Below, piece by piece: positions 1 through 8,627 of a stretch of DNA of 64,000 bases. Source of the DNA: Streptomyces sp. H27-C3 (GTDB lineage Bacteria > Actinomycetota > Actinomycetes > Streptomycetales > Streptomycetaceae); contig NZ_JASITA010000037.1 of NCBI RefSeq assembly GCF_030063415.1, forward strand, positions 1 to 64,000, written 5' to 3'. Each line of letters opens with the position of its first letter. Within the stretch, counting starts at the first letter, position 1. Made by a program: the position numbers and the translations under genes. The notes below the pieces were generated by a model. It saw only the letters and a program-made list of their open reading frames with translations, searched no databases and had not been told where the DNA came from.

Positions 1-63
1 GGCCGCGAGCAGGGCGAGGCAGGTGAGCAGGACCAGCGGGTACAGGGCGTGCGGGCGGGTCAT
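1..63 (-). CDS. Start of a membrane or exported protein, cut by the window edge
   Basis: Only the first 21 codons are present. The ATG at 63 overlaps the TGA of the upstream spherulin-4 gene as ATGA, which indicates translational coupling at the end of the polysaccharide operon. The visible peptide begins MTRPHALYPLVLLTCLALL, a short basic start followed by a hydrophobic run, so it is a signal peptide or first membrane helix. The product cannot be named. Its position suggests another exported or membrane component of the exopolysaccharide pathway, which is an inference from context only. Confidence 0.6.
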   Translation of the reverse strand, partial: MTRPHALYPLVLLTCLALLAA

Positions 64-776
64 GGGACCTTCCGGTGCAGGACGGGCGGCAGGAGCGACC
101 AGGGGTTGGGGCCGTGGCCCGGGACCGCGCAGTGCACGGCGGCGCGGCGCAGCGCAGCCGTGCGGGCGGCGAGACCGCAGAGGCCCGGCGGTACGCCGTG
201 GATCAGATGGCAGAAACGCTCCGGCGGGTGGGAGGCGGTCCAGGGGGGTGCGGCGGGCGCGGCGGAGTAGGCGGTCCAGTCGCCTTCGAAGGTGACAAGG
301 AGGTCGGCGAACGCCGCGTAGCCCGGCGCCGGATGGGTCCCCGGGTTGAGGACGACGGTTCGGCCACCCCGGGAGCGCGCGGCCCGGGTGATGCGCCGGT
401 AGCGGCGTACCGCGGCCGGTTCGGACGCGACCTGGTCCAGGAAGAAGCCGTCGGTGGCGTACCAGTCTCGGTAGCGGTCGAAGTCGGCGGTGATGGACCG
501 CAGCGGCCGGCGGCCGTAGTCGGTGTCGGCGTATCCGAGGAGACGCACCCCCGCCGCCCGCAGAGCGCGGGTGGCGGCGGTGAACGACGGCTCGGGCGCG
601 GCGCCAGGACCGTCGGCGATGTTGAGCACCACGCCGTACAGCAGGGGTGCGGACTCGACGAGCGTCCACCATGCGTCGGGGTCGACGGCAGGGTGGACGT
701 ACATGGGGACGAGGAGCTTGGTCGGCGGCCCCGGGTGTGCTTGCGGCCCTGGGGCTGTCTGCGGCTCCGCGCTCAC
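60..776 (-). CDS. Spherulin-4 family protein (Sph3/GH135-like)
   Basis: About 238 residues. The GTG at 776 overlaps the stop of the upstream epimerase (GTGA), and the stop overlaps the next ATG, so it sits inside a coupled operon. The fold family is recognised from LLVPMYVHPA near the start, the DGFFLDQVASEP segment in the middle, and the conserved later segment with VLNPGTHP and VTFEGDW. In fungi the relative Sph3 (GH135) cuts galactosaminogalactan and is needed for its synthesis. Here the central acidic pair of the family appears as Asp-Gln rather than Asp-Glu, so activity is uncertain. No signal peptide is visible with this start. The longer reading frame upstream overlaps the epimerase and was rejected as the start. 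Confidence 0.75.
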   Translation of the reverse strand: MSAEPQTAPGPQAHPGPPTKLLVPMYVHPAVDPDAWWTLVESAPLLYGVVLNIADGPGAAPEPSFTAATRALRAAGVRLLGYADTDYGRRPLRSITADFDRYRDWYATDGFFLDQVASEPAAVRRYRRITRAARSRGGRTVVLNPGTHPAPGYAAFADLLVTFEGDWTAYSAAPAAPPWTASHPPERFCHLIHGVPPGLCGLAARTAALRRAAVHCAVPGHGPNPWSLLPPVLHRKVP

Positions 777-1675
777 CGGGCTGCCGGGACAGCGACCGGG
801 GGCAGCGACTGCCACAGGTCGGACAGCGACTGCGCGAGCGTGTGCCGCGGCTGCCAGCCCAGCGCGGACCGGGCGGCCACGATGTCCGCACACTGCCAGG
901 AGACGGCGGACGAACGGTCCGAGCCGCCACCCGACTCCTCGATGGTGCCGTCGAACCCGGCGGCCCCGACCAGTCCGGCGGCGAGGTCGCGGACCACGGT
1001 GGCCTGTCCGCTGCCGATGTTGAGTACCGGCGGCAGTGGTCCGGGAGCGGTCGCGGCGAGGGTCGCCGCGTGCGCCACGTCCCGTACGTCGACGAAGTCC
1101 CGGTACGCCGAGAGGTCACCGACCCGTACGGTCCCCGACGTGCCGGCCCGGCGCAGCTCACCGGCGAGCCGTCCGGGCAGTCCGGCGGCGGGCGCACCCG
1201 GGCCCACCGGGTTGAAGACGCGCAGCACGACCGCGTCGAGCCCGGAGGCGTTGACGGCGGCGGTGCCGGCGAGTTTGGTGGCGCCGTACGGGCCCTGGGG
1301 GCGCGTCGCGGCGTCCTCGGCGACGGTTTCGCCGGGCCGGGTCGGCCCGTACTCGGCGGCCGAGCCGAGGTGGACGAGGCGGGCGGTGGGCGCGGCTGTC
1401 CGAAGCGCTTCGCACAGCGCGGCGGGCCCGCGGGCGTTGACGTCGGTGAGCCGGACGGAGCTGCCGGTCACCAGGCCCGCGCAGTTGACGACGACCGTGG
1501 GTGCGACGCCGTGCAGCGCGTCCGCGAGGACGTCGGGGTCGGCGGTCAGATCGAGCGGCACATCGGCGGCCGGGTTACGGCCGCCGATGAGCAGCCGCGC
1601 GCCCGGCAGGGCGCGCAGCTGCTCGGCGATGTGCCCGCCCAGGAATCCGGTGGAGCCCAGGACGAGAATGCGCAT
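773..1675 (-). CDS. NAD-dependent epimerase/dehydratase (SDR)
   Basis: 300 residues of extended short-chain dehydrogenase. The N-terminus has the Rossmann motif GSTGFLGG, and the catalytic YGATK motif lies near residue 150 after a serine-containing segment (LGSAAEYG). Such enzymes epimerise or dehydrate sugar nucleotides using bound NAD. The start lies 7 bases after the stop of the nucleotidyltransferase gene, and its own stop overlaps the spherulin-4 start. By analogy with fungal Uge3 it could supply UDP-Gal/UDP-GalNAc, but substrate specificity cannot be read from sequence. The family call is secure; the substrate is not. Confidence 0.88.
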   Translation of the reverse strand: MRILVLGSTGFLGGHIAEQLRALPGARLLIGGRNPAADVPLDLTADPDVLADALHGVAPTVVVNCAGLVTGSSVRLTDVNARGPAALCEALRTAAPTARLVHLGSAAEYGPTRPGETVAEDAATRPQGPYGATKLAGTAAVNASGLDAVVLRVFNPVGPGAPAAGLPGRLAGELRRAGTSGTVRVGDLSAYRDFVDVRDVAHAATLAATAPGPLPPVLNIGSGQATVVRDLAAGLVGAAGFDGTIEESGGGSDRSSAVSWQCADIVAARSALGWQPRHTLAQSLSDLWQSLPPVAVPAAR

Positions 1676-1682
1676 GACCCGC

Positions 1683-2396
1683 TCACGCCCCCTTGAGCAG
1701 CAGGCCGCGGTGGGTGGTGAACTCCGCGTTGGCCCGGTCGTAGTCGTCCGGTCGCCCTATGTCGAGCCAGTAGCCGTCGAACTCGTAGGCGTGCGGCGGC
1801 GTTTCGGCGGCGAGCAGGTCGAGGACCAGCTCGTCGAAGCCGAGCGGCAGACCCGGGGTGTAGGGGGCGAGGGTGTCGCGGGTGAGTCCGTACACCCCCA
1901 TGGAGACGCGGTAGTCGATGCTCGGCTTCTCCTTGAAGCCCACGACCTTGCCGGACTCGGTCGTCAGGACGCCGAAGTCGATGGCGACCTTCCGAGCGTA
2001 CGTGGAGACGGTCAACGGGGCACCGGAATGCGCGTGTTGCTTGAGTACGTCCCCGTAGTCGAGGTCGGTCAGGATGTCGCCGTTCATCACCAGGAAGTTG
2101 TCGGGCAGCCGGTCCATCATGGTGAGGAGCGGGCCCATGGTACCGAGCGGGCTGTCCTCGGTGGAGTAGCCGACGCGCAGCCCCCACTGCGAGCCGTTGC
2201 CGACGTAGGCGCGGATGATGTGGCCGAGGTGGCCGATGGCGATCGTGCAGGTGGTGAAGCCGCACGAGGCGAGCTGGCGGAGCACGATCTCCAGGATGGC
2301 GTGCTGGTCGCCGATGGGTACGAGCGGCTTGGGCAGCGCGGTCGTGTACGGCCGCAGCCGGACGCCCTTGCCACCGGCGAGGATCACTGCATGCAT
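1683..2396 (-). CDS. Sugar-1-phosphate nucleotidylyltransferase
   Basis: 237 residues, a compact NTP-transferase. The N-terminal signature AVILAGGKGVRLRP with the following LPKPLVPI is the nucleotide and metal-binding loop of the RmlA/GlmU/GDP-mannose pyrophosphorylase superfamily. NGDIL near residue 100 supplies the catalytic aspartate. It joins a sugar-1-phosphate to an NTP to make the activated sugar used by the glycosyltransferase of the cluster. It lacks any C-terminal acyltransferase repeat. It lies between two SDR genes in the same direction. There are 78 bases between the dehydratase stop and this start, so a weak separate signal is possible there. Confidence 0.88.
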   Translation of the reverse strand: MHAVILAGGKGVRLRPYTTALPKPLVPIGDQHAILEIVLRQLASCGFTTCTIAIGHLGHIIRAYVGNGSQWGLRVGYSTEDSPLGTMGPLLTMMDRLPDNFLVMNGDILTDLDYGDVLKQHAHSGAPLTVSTYARKVAIDFGVLTTESGKVVGFKEKPSIDYRVSMGVYGLTRDTLAPYTPGLPLGFDELVLDLLAAETPPHAYEFDGYWLDIGRPDDYDRANAEFTTHRGLLLKGA

Positions 2397-2474
2397 GGAA
2401 GTCCCCTATGCGTCGTGTGCGGGTGCGTCATGTGCCGGTTTTCGTGTCTGCGTACGTCGTGGGTGCCGGCCCGG

Positions 2475-3488
2475 TCAGATGTTGTAGATGCCGGTCTTGT
2501 AGCGCGACAGGTTCGCCGGGTCGCGGAAGAACTCGATGGTGTGCGTCAGCCCCTGCTCCAGGTTGAGTTCGGGCTGCCAGCCGGTGGCGGCGCGCAGCCG
2601 GGACGCGTCGGCGACCAGACGCATCACCTCGGACGCCGCGGGCCTGATGCGCTGTTCGTCCTCACGCACGTCGAGGTCGGTGTCCATCAGCTTGCCGATG
2701 AGGTGGGTGAGGTCTCCCACCGAGATCTCGCCGCCGGTACCGGCGTTGAAGGTACGTCCGACGACGGCGGCGGCGGGCGCGGTGCCGGCCGCGAGGAAGG
2801 CGCGGGCGGTGTCCTTGACGTACAGGAAGTCGCGGGTGGGGCGGAGGTCCCCGAGGGTGATGGTCCGCTCCCCCGCCGCGACCTGGCCGATGACGGTCGG
2901 GATGACCGCCCTCATCGACTGGCGCGGTCCGAAGGTGTTGAAGGGGCGCAGGGTGACGACCGGGGTGGCGAAGCTGGCGTGGTAGCTGTCGGCCAGCCGG
3001 TCGCCGCCTGCCTTCGAAGCGGCGTACGGGGACTGCGTGTTGATGGGGTGGTCCTCGGTGATCGGCACGGTCTGCGCGGTGCCGTACGTCTCGCTGGTCG
3101 AGGTGTGCACCAGGCGGGGCGTCTCGTGTCTGCGTACGGCTTCGAGGACATTGAGGGTGCCCGTGACATTGGTGTCCACGTAGCTGTGCGGGGCCTGGTA
3201 GGAGTACGGGATCGCGATGAGCGCGGCGAGGTGGTAGACAGCCTCGGTGCCTTCGATCAGCTGGTTGACCGAACCGGGGTCGCGGACGTCGCCCAGGACT
3301 ATCTCGACCTGGTCCAGGGTCTGGGCGGAGAGGGTCTCCAGCCAGCCGTAGGACGAGAAGGAGTTGTACTGGGCCATCGCGCGGACCCGGAAGCCGGCGG
3401 CGACCAGGGTCTCGGTGAGGTGGGAGCCGATGAAGCCCTCGGCGCCGGTGACGGCGACGAGCGGGGACGCGGGTGCGGATGCGGTCAC
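2475..3488 (-). CDS. LegB-like NAD-dependent sugar nucleotide 4,6-dehydratase
   Basis: 337 residues. The Rossmann motif VTGAEGFIGSHL is followed by QYNSFSSYGWL, a segment I associate with the LegB group of sugar nucleotide 4,6-dehydratases. TSTSETYGTA and YAASK form the active site. Enzymes of this group act on hexosamine or hexose nucleotides to give 4-keto-6-deoxy intermediates. A good ribosome site (GGAGGAG) stands about 8 bases before the ATG at 3488, 30 bases after the membrane protein stop. It could alternatively be a plain C4-epimerase; the extended N-terminal motif favours the dehydratase reading. Confidence 0.82.
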   Translation of the reverse strand: MTASAPASPLVAVTGAEGFIGSHLTETLVAAGFRVRAMAQYNSFSSYGWLETLSAQTLDQVEIVLGDVRDPGSVNQLIEGTEAVYHLAALIAIPYSYQAPHSYVDTNVTGTLNVLEAVRRHETPRLVHTSTSETYGTAQTVPITEDHPINTQSPYAASKAGGDRLADSYHASFATPVVTLRPFNTFGPRQSMRAVIPTVIGQVAAGERTITLGDLRPTRDFLYVKDTARAFLAAGTAPAAAVVGRTFNAGTGGEISVGDLTHLIGKLMDTDLDVREDEQRIRPAASEVMRLVADASRLRAATGWQPELNLEQGLTHTIEFFRDPANLSRYKTGIYNI

Positions 3489-3518
3489 GGGGTGCTCCTC
3501 CGAATACGGATGCAGGGA

Positions 3519-4880
3519 TCAGCGGTGTGCTGTGGGCCGGCCGAGGAAGCGGCAGGCAAGGGCGAGAAGGGCAACCGCCGCGAGGAAGCGGCAGAGCAGT
3601 TGGACGGGGCCGGTGGGCAGTCCGGCGGCCGCGGCGGCGGCTTCGGCCGCCGCGGCCGTGAGACAGACGGCCGCGGGCGGCCAGGCCACCCCGAACGCCT
3701 GCAGCAGCAAGGCGGTCCAGAGCACGGCGCCCAGACCGAGCAGTGCGGCCGGTGCGGTTCCGGCGAGCAGGGCTCCGACGGCGAGCAGCGCGAGGTAGGC
3801 GGCCAGGCACAGTCCGAGGGCGCGGGCGGCGCGCAGGGCGAAGCCGCGCGGTTCGGTGCTGGCGCGCAGGGCAGCCACCGCGAGGCCGCGGTAGCGGTAG
3901 AGCAGCCATTCGGCGAAGCCCATGCTCAGAGTGAGGAGCAGTATCGCGTGCGGGTCCTCGGTCCCGGTGAGCACGGCCAGCACGCCGGCCGCCAGGCCGA
4001 ACAGTCCGTACGGCAGGGAGCGCCACAGGCCGGGCGCCGGGGCCGTGGGGGCCGGGTCCGAGCGCAGGCCGGCCCGTATTCCGTGGCCGGCCGCCAGCAC
4101 GGTCAGCGTCATGGTGGCGAACAGCAGGACCAGGACCACGGCGGTCGGTGGCTGCCACCACAGGGTGGCGACCGCGCCCGCGGTGATGGGCAACAGGGCG
4201 AGCAGCAGGGCGCGTTCGCGGCCGAGGACCAGGAGTACGGTCGCCGCGCCCAGGTAGCAGGACTGCCCGGCGGCGAAGACCGCTGCCGGTCCCGGGCCGG
4301 CGATGAGCAGCGCGACGGCACTGGCGAGCAGGGCTCCGACCGGGGCGCCGAGGCGCAGGGCGCGGCCCGCGGTGGACGCGCCCCCGGTGCCGAGGCGCAG
4401 GAACGCACGGTGGCTGAGTGCCTGGTTCCAGGCCCAGGCCGCGAGGCCGGCGGCGATGAGCCCGTTGGCTGCGGCCGGTCCGGCCCATAGTCCGGCGCCG
4501 AGCACATAGGCGAGGCCGGGGAGCGCGAAGACGATTCCGCGCAGCGCGCAGCGCAGATGGTCGGGGCGCCAGGGGTCGGCGGTGGGCGGAGGTTCGGGGT
4601 AGTGCCTGGGGACCCGGGCGTAGAGGTCCTCGGCGAGTGTGAACAGGTCGGGGCGTGCGTAGCGGGCGCTGATCCGATCGCCCGTCATACCGTCGGACTC
4701 CAGGAGCGCGGCGACCTCGTACGGGTGGACGGCCGCGGCGACGGGCTCGACCAGACGGTCGGCGAGCTCGTCGATGGGATCCTCGGCCCAGCTGGGCCGG
4801 CCCCTGGTACCTGACCGGGGCCTGGGCAGGACGGGCAGGCTGCCGCCCTCGCCCGGCACCAGGCGCAGCGGGCCGCTCAT
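3519..4880 (-). CDS. Polytopic membrane protein of the exopolysaccharide cluster
   Basis: About 453 residues with the ATG at 4880, which overlaps the PelF-like stop as ATGA; the longer in-frame start would run deep into the upstream gene. The first roughly 110 residues are soluble and contain a conserved-looking stretch (HPYEVAALLESDGMTGDRIS). The remainder is almost continuously hydrophobic, with about ten to twelve predicted membrane helices. It shows no recognisable glycosyltransferase or flippase motif. Its size, topology and tight coupling to pelF put it where PelG (a membrane transporter that partners PelF) stands in Pel systems. That functional equation is inference from position, not from sequence similarity. 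Confidence 0.72.
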   Translation of the reverse strand: MSGPLRLVPGEGGSLPVLPRPRSGTRGRPSWAEDPIDELADRLVEPVAAAVHPYEVAALLESDGMTGDRISARYARPDLFTLAEDLYARVPRHYPEPPPTADPWRPDHLRCALRGIVFALPGLAYVLGAGLWAGPAAANGLIAAGLAAWAWNQALSHRAFLRLGTGGASTAGRALRLGAPVGALLASAVALLIAGPGPAAVFAAGQSCYLGAATVLLVLGRERALLLALLPITAGAVATLWWQPPTAVVLVLLFATMTLTVLAAGHGIRAGLRSDPAPTAPAPGLWRSLPYGLFGLAAGVLAVLTGTEDPHAILLLTLSMGFAEWLLYRYRGLAVAALRASTEPRGFALRAARALGLCLAAYLALLAVGALLAGTAPAALLGLGAVLWTALLLQAFGVAWPPAAVCLTAAAAEAAAAAAGLPTGPVQLLCRFLAAVALLALACRFLGRPTAHR

Positions 4881-6388
4881 CCGATGGCTCCCGCGTGCAG
4901 GTCCTCGCGCCATGCGGTGGCGCCGGTGTCGACGGCGGTGTCCTCGGCGCCCTGTGCGAGTTCGGTGTAGATCGCACGGAAGGTGTCGATGGTCTGGCGG
5001 AGGGTGAACTGCTCGATGACACGCAGCCGCGCGGCTTCGCCCATGGCGGACCGGCGCACCGGGTCCCGGAGCATTTCCAGGGCCGCGCGGGCCATGGCCT
5101 CGGGCTCGCGGGGCGGCACGACGAGACCGGTCTCGCCGACCGCCTCGCGCACTCCGCCGACGTCCGTGGAGACGGTGGCGCGCCCGCAGGACATGGCTTC
5201 TATCAGGGTGAAAGGGAAGCCTTCGCTGATGCTGGAGAGCATCACGACATTGCCCGCCGCGTAGGCGTCACGGATGTCCTCCACCCGCCCCTCGAAGACG
5301 ACGGCGTCCGCGTGCCCGAGCTCCGCTGCGAGCGCCTCACAGCGCTCCCGGTAGGACTCGCCGCCGCGCGGTGTGCCGCCGAAGAGCCGCAGTCGGGCGT
5401 TCGGTATCTCGGCCCTGACCAGGGCGAAGGCCCTGATGAGGGTCTCCAGGTCCTTGATCGGGTCGACGCGGCCTGCCCAGCTGAGCGTGGGGACGTCCGG
5501 TTCGGGCCCGGCGGCCGGGAAGGCCGCCGGGTCGACGCCGTTGTAGACGGTGCGTATCAAGTGCGGTGCGGCGCCGCCCTGTTCCTCCCAGAGCCGGTTG
5601 TAGCGGTTGCCCGGGGTGATCAGGGCCGCGGTACGGTACGTCTCCTCGGCCAGCAACCGGAAGAAGCCGAGCAGCAGCGCCTTGACCGGCCACCGGTAGG
5701 GGCCGGTGCGGTAACCGAGGTAGCGCTCCCGCAGATAGACGCCGTGTTCGGTGAGCAACAGCGGTACGCCGCACAGCTGTTGCCCGATGAGGCCGGGCAG
5801 CACCGCGAGGCCGCCGCTGACCGCGTGCGACACCCCCTGCTCGGGTGGTGCGGCCGCGAGCGGGCGCAGTGCGTGCTCCAGCAGATCGGTGGCGGTCAGG
5901 GCGTCGTGCAGGGACGGCCTGGCGGCGTGCACCGCCAGGTCGGGGCGGTTCCAGACGGCCGCCAGGACGCGGACGGCCTGGTCGGTGCGCAGGGCGGGCG
6001 CGAGCACGCCGGCCCTGGCCGCGTGGGCCAGTTGGTGCAGTGCGGGCCCGAACTGGTCCTCTGCCGCGGGGTCCAGGAGTGCGGTGAGGAAGCGCTCGTA
6101 CGCGGCCATCACTTGCCGCTTGCGCCGGCCGCGCGGCCGGGCGCCGACCGGGTCGGGTCCCCACATGGGGACGGTGACGGGTGGTGCGACATGGCCGGGC
6201 AGCTCCCAGGCGAGCGGCTCCTGTCCCGTTCCGGTCACCGCTATGACTCGGAAGTCGAAGTCGGGCATGCCGTTGACGAGTTGGTCGCACCACACGCTCA
6301 CGCCGCCGTGGCTGTGCGGATAGGTGCCTTCGGTGAGGAGAGTGACCCGGGCCGCGCCGGATGAGAGCGGGCGGAGTAAGTCGGGCAT
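4877..6388 (-). CDS. pelF: PelF-type family 4 glycosyltransferase
   Basis: 503 residues, the usual PelF length. The N-terminal segment THPHSHGGVSVW-like motif (residues 22-33, followed by CDQLV) is the hallmark of the PelF/DUF3492 group. The C-terminal GT-B domain has LSWAGRVDPIKDLETLI (302-318) for nucleotide binding and the retaining E-x7-E pair at E389 and E397 (EGFPFTLIE). There is no signal peptide, so it is cytosolic. PelF polymerises the N-acetylhexosamine backbone of Pel polysaccharide from UDP-sugars. It lies 73 bases after the deacetylase stop and is coupled to the following membrane protein. This is the most diagnostic gene of the cluster. Confidence 0.88.
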   Translation of the reverse strand: MPDLLRPLSSGAARVTLLTEGTYPHSHGGVSVWCDQLVNGMPDFDFRVIAVTGTGQEPLAWELPGHVAPPVTVPMWGPDPVGARPRGRRKRQVMAAYERFLTALLDPAAEDQFGPALHQLAHAARAGVLAPALRTDQAVRVLAAVWNRPDLAVHAARPSLHDALTATDLLEHALRPLAAAPPEQGVSHAVSGGLAVLPGLIGQQLCGVPLLLTEHGVYLRERYLGYRTGPYRWPVKALLLGFFRLLAEETYRTAALITPGNRYNRLWEEQGGAAPHLIRTVYNGVDPAAFPAAGPEPDVPTLSWAGRVDPIKDLETLIRAFALVRAEIPNARLRLFGGTPRGGESYRERCEALAAELGHADAVVFEGRVEDIRDAYAAGNVVMLSSISEGFPFTLIEAMSCGRATVSTDVGGVREAVGETGLVVPPREPEAMARAALEMLRDPVRRSAMGEAARLRVIEQFTLRQTIDTFRAIYTELAQGAEDTAVDTGATAWREDLHAGAIG

Positions 6389-6461
6389 GACGAGCTGGTC
6401 CCCCGGGAGATGCGTGCGGTGACAGAGACGCGGGCGGTGCGCGGTGTGCCGGTGCTGTGGG

Positions 6462-8627
6462 TCAGCCGGTGACGCCGTAGGGGACCCGCTTGAGAACTCC
6501 GGCGGGCACCGGCAGACGGGGGGCGCTGCGCTGCGTCGGCTGCGCCTTGTCCGGCCGGCTCACCCTGTTCACGGAGAGCGGGACCGTGCCGGCGGGCAGC
6601 GTGAGCGTCACCCGGTCCTGGAGCAGCCCAGGGGTGGCCCGCCCGGAGAGCGACCCGGCGTAGGGGGTGCCGAATGCCTGGGTGCCGAGCAGCAGGTTCT
6701 GCCGGGTTCCCGTGGGCAGGGTGGCGATGGCCCGGACGCTGCTGGGGGCCCGCACCGTGACGGCGTTGCCGATCCGGTACGCCGTCACCTGGCCCGCCTT
6801 GACGGCGGTGTCCCAGGCGGCCCGCTCGCGCATTTCCTCGCCGATCTGCTGCTGGCGCAGGTTGATCAGCGGGGTGTTGTCGGCATACAACGCCCGGTAG
6901 TCGTTGATGATGCGGTCGAGCACCGGGTAGGCGATCCGGTCCTCGGCCAGGTTGGACTGGTGGATGAAGTGCGGCCTCGGGTCGTTGGCGAGGACGTGGC
7001 TGAGCCCGATGCTTACTTCCAGGGGCACGATGTAGTCGGCGTAGCCGGTGACCGTGTCGAGGGGCTCGCTCAGGCAGGTGGTGCCCGGCGCGGTCTCGCA
7101 GATGCCGCTGCCGCCCTGGGCCGCACTGGAGTAGATCCAGTTGTACTCGTCGATCTGCTCGGTGGCGCGGCCCGCGTTGTAGAACACGTTCATCGGGTAG
7201 CGGGGCACGGTGAGCGCCGGTCCGACCTGCCGCTGCGCGCGGTCGCGGGAGTTGTCGGAGCCGAGCGAGGTGATGTTGTTGTCGGCGAGCGCGGGCGCGA
7301 GGTTGGGGTTGTCGTCCGGCTGCTGCGGCAGGATCTTCAGCCCCGAGTGCTCACCGGTGATCAACTCGCCGTTCTGCTGCGGGAGTCCGGCGCGCTCGCC
7401 CCAGGCGCGATTGTCGCCGATCTGGGCGGCGATCTCGGCCCGGGTGACGTACTTGGTGCTTCCGTCGGGGTTCTTGGCGCAGATCCACGGGACGACCGTG
7501 ACGTTCTGGACGCAGCCGAGGAAGGGGTGGTTGTAGGTGTGGTTGATCCAGCGGTAGGAGTTCTTGTCCGCGGTCAGCTGCTGCGCCAGCGGGTCGGTGC
7601 CGGCGTGCTCCTCCTTGTAGAGCTCGCTGCCACCGCCGTTGTATGCCATGTCCAGGGTGAATCCCTTGATCGCGGACCACTGCGTCGCGTACTGCGCGTC
7701 CGCCGGCGTCATCCGGATCGGGTCGGGCTCGCCACCCTGGCCGGGGGCGCAGTCCACATCGCCCGGGGTGCAGTTGAGCTCGGTGTCCCAGCGATCGTCG
7801 GCGGCGAACACGTCGTCGACGTGGACCGCGAAGTAGTTGTGGGAGGCGCCGACCCGCACGCCCTGGGTGAGCCAGTCGACGATGCCCCGGGCCAGCAGCC
7901 GGTACTGCTTCTGGTACTGGTTGTAGACAAAGCCGACGACCAGTTCGCGGCGGCCGTCGTGGCGGTACTCACCGACGAGCGAGCCGCGCTCCTGGGTGCC
8001 CGGGATCGGCGCGTCGACGTAGCTGGTGAAGGCCGTCCCCGGCAGGGGCTTGGCGACATGGGCGTAACTCTCGCCCACGGTCGGCGAGTTGTCCTCGAAG
8101 GGAACCGCGCCGTCGAGATAGCCGAAGGGCCCGGCCTTCCCCGCGACGGTCACCTCGGCGGTCGCGCCGTCCAGGGAGCCGCTGTAGCCGCCATTGGCCG
8201 GGTAGTTGAGCCCGACCTCCGGGCGGGCGTACGTGTAGGCATCGACCTGCGGAACGGCGAAGGTCTTCTCGTACGAGACGAGCGCCGCCATCTCCGCGGA
8301 ATCCGCGCCGAACGGATTTTCGTTGGGCAGTACCACTGCCTGGTACTTGGCCCGCGGACGCCCGTCGACGGTGTCGGCGAGGAAGTTCCCGTTGATCACC
8401 GGCCGGTTCTGGCGGGACAGGTCAAGGGTGGTGTACGGCGTCCCCGCGCCGTCGAGTTCGGCGGCGATCGCGGCGGTGGCAGGGCCGCCGTCGCTCACCA
8501 CCAGGACTTTCAGGTCGATACGCGGATCCGGCGCCGCGGCGGCCCCGGTCGCCGGTGCGACGAGTATCAGCACCAGCGTGGCTGCGGAAAGCGCGGACAA
8601 GGCAGCAAGTCTGGCCGTACGGCTCAT
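6462..8627 (-). CDS. Secreted Agd3-like (CE18-type) polysaccharide deacetylase
   Basis: 721 residues. The ATG at 8627 has a GGGGAGGA site 8-9 bases upstream and is followed by a Sec signal peptide ending near residue 32 (ALSAATLVLILVAPATG). Two motifs of NodB-like metal-dependent deacetylases are visible: HVDDVF at 269-274 and H-T-Y-N-H at 363-367, which fits the H-(S/T)-x-x-H metal motif. The large N-terminal domain and overall size resemble fungal Agd3, which removes acetyl groups from GalNAc in galactosaminogalactan. It is the first gene of the minus-strand operon. Substrate is inferred from the PelF and spherulin-4 neighbours. The deacetylase fold is well supported; the exact CE family is less so. 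Confidence 0.78.
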   Translation of the reverse strand: MSRTARLAALSALSAATLVLILVAPATGAAAAPDPRIDLKVLVVSDGGPATAAIAAELDGAGTPYTTLDLSRQNRPVINGNFLADTVDGRPRAKYQAVVLPNENPFGADSAEMAALVSYEKTFAVPQVDAYTYARPEVGLNYPANGGYSGSLDGATAEVTVAGKAGPFGYLDGAVPFEDNSPTVGESYAHVAKPLPGTAFTSYVDAPIPGTQERGSLVGEYRHDGRRELVVGFVYNQYQKQYRLLARGIVDWLTQGVRVGASHNYFAVHVDDVFAADDRWDTELNCTPGDVDCAPGQGGEPDPIRMTPADAQYATQWSAIKGFTLDMAYNGGGSELYKEEHAGTDPLAQQLTADKNSYRWINHTYNHPFLGCVQNVTVVPWICAKNPDGSTKYVTRAEIAAQIGDNRAWGERAGLPQQNGELITGEHSGLKILPQQPDDNPNLAPALADNNITSLGSDNSRDRAQRQVGPALTVPRYPMNVFYNAGRATEQIDEYNWIYSSAAQGGSGICETAPGTTCLSEPLDTVTGYADYIVPLEVSIGLSHVLANDPRPHFIHQSNLAEDRIAYPVLDRIINDYRALYADNTPLINLRQQQIGEEMRERAAWDTAVKAGQVTAYRIGNAVTVRAPSSVRAIATLPTGTRQNLLLGTQAFGTPYAGSLSGRATPGLLQDRVTLTLPAGTVPLSVNRVSRPDKAQPTQRSAPRLPVPAGVLKRVPYGVTG

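Noticed and set aside
75-4490. Long plus-strand open frame of 1471 codons opposite the polysaccharide operon
   Set aside because: It lies antisense to five genes with clear family motifs, has no recognisable domain and arises from the absence of stops in GC-rich DNA.
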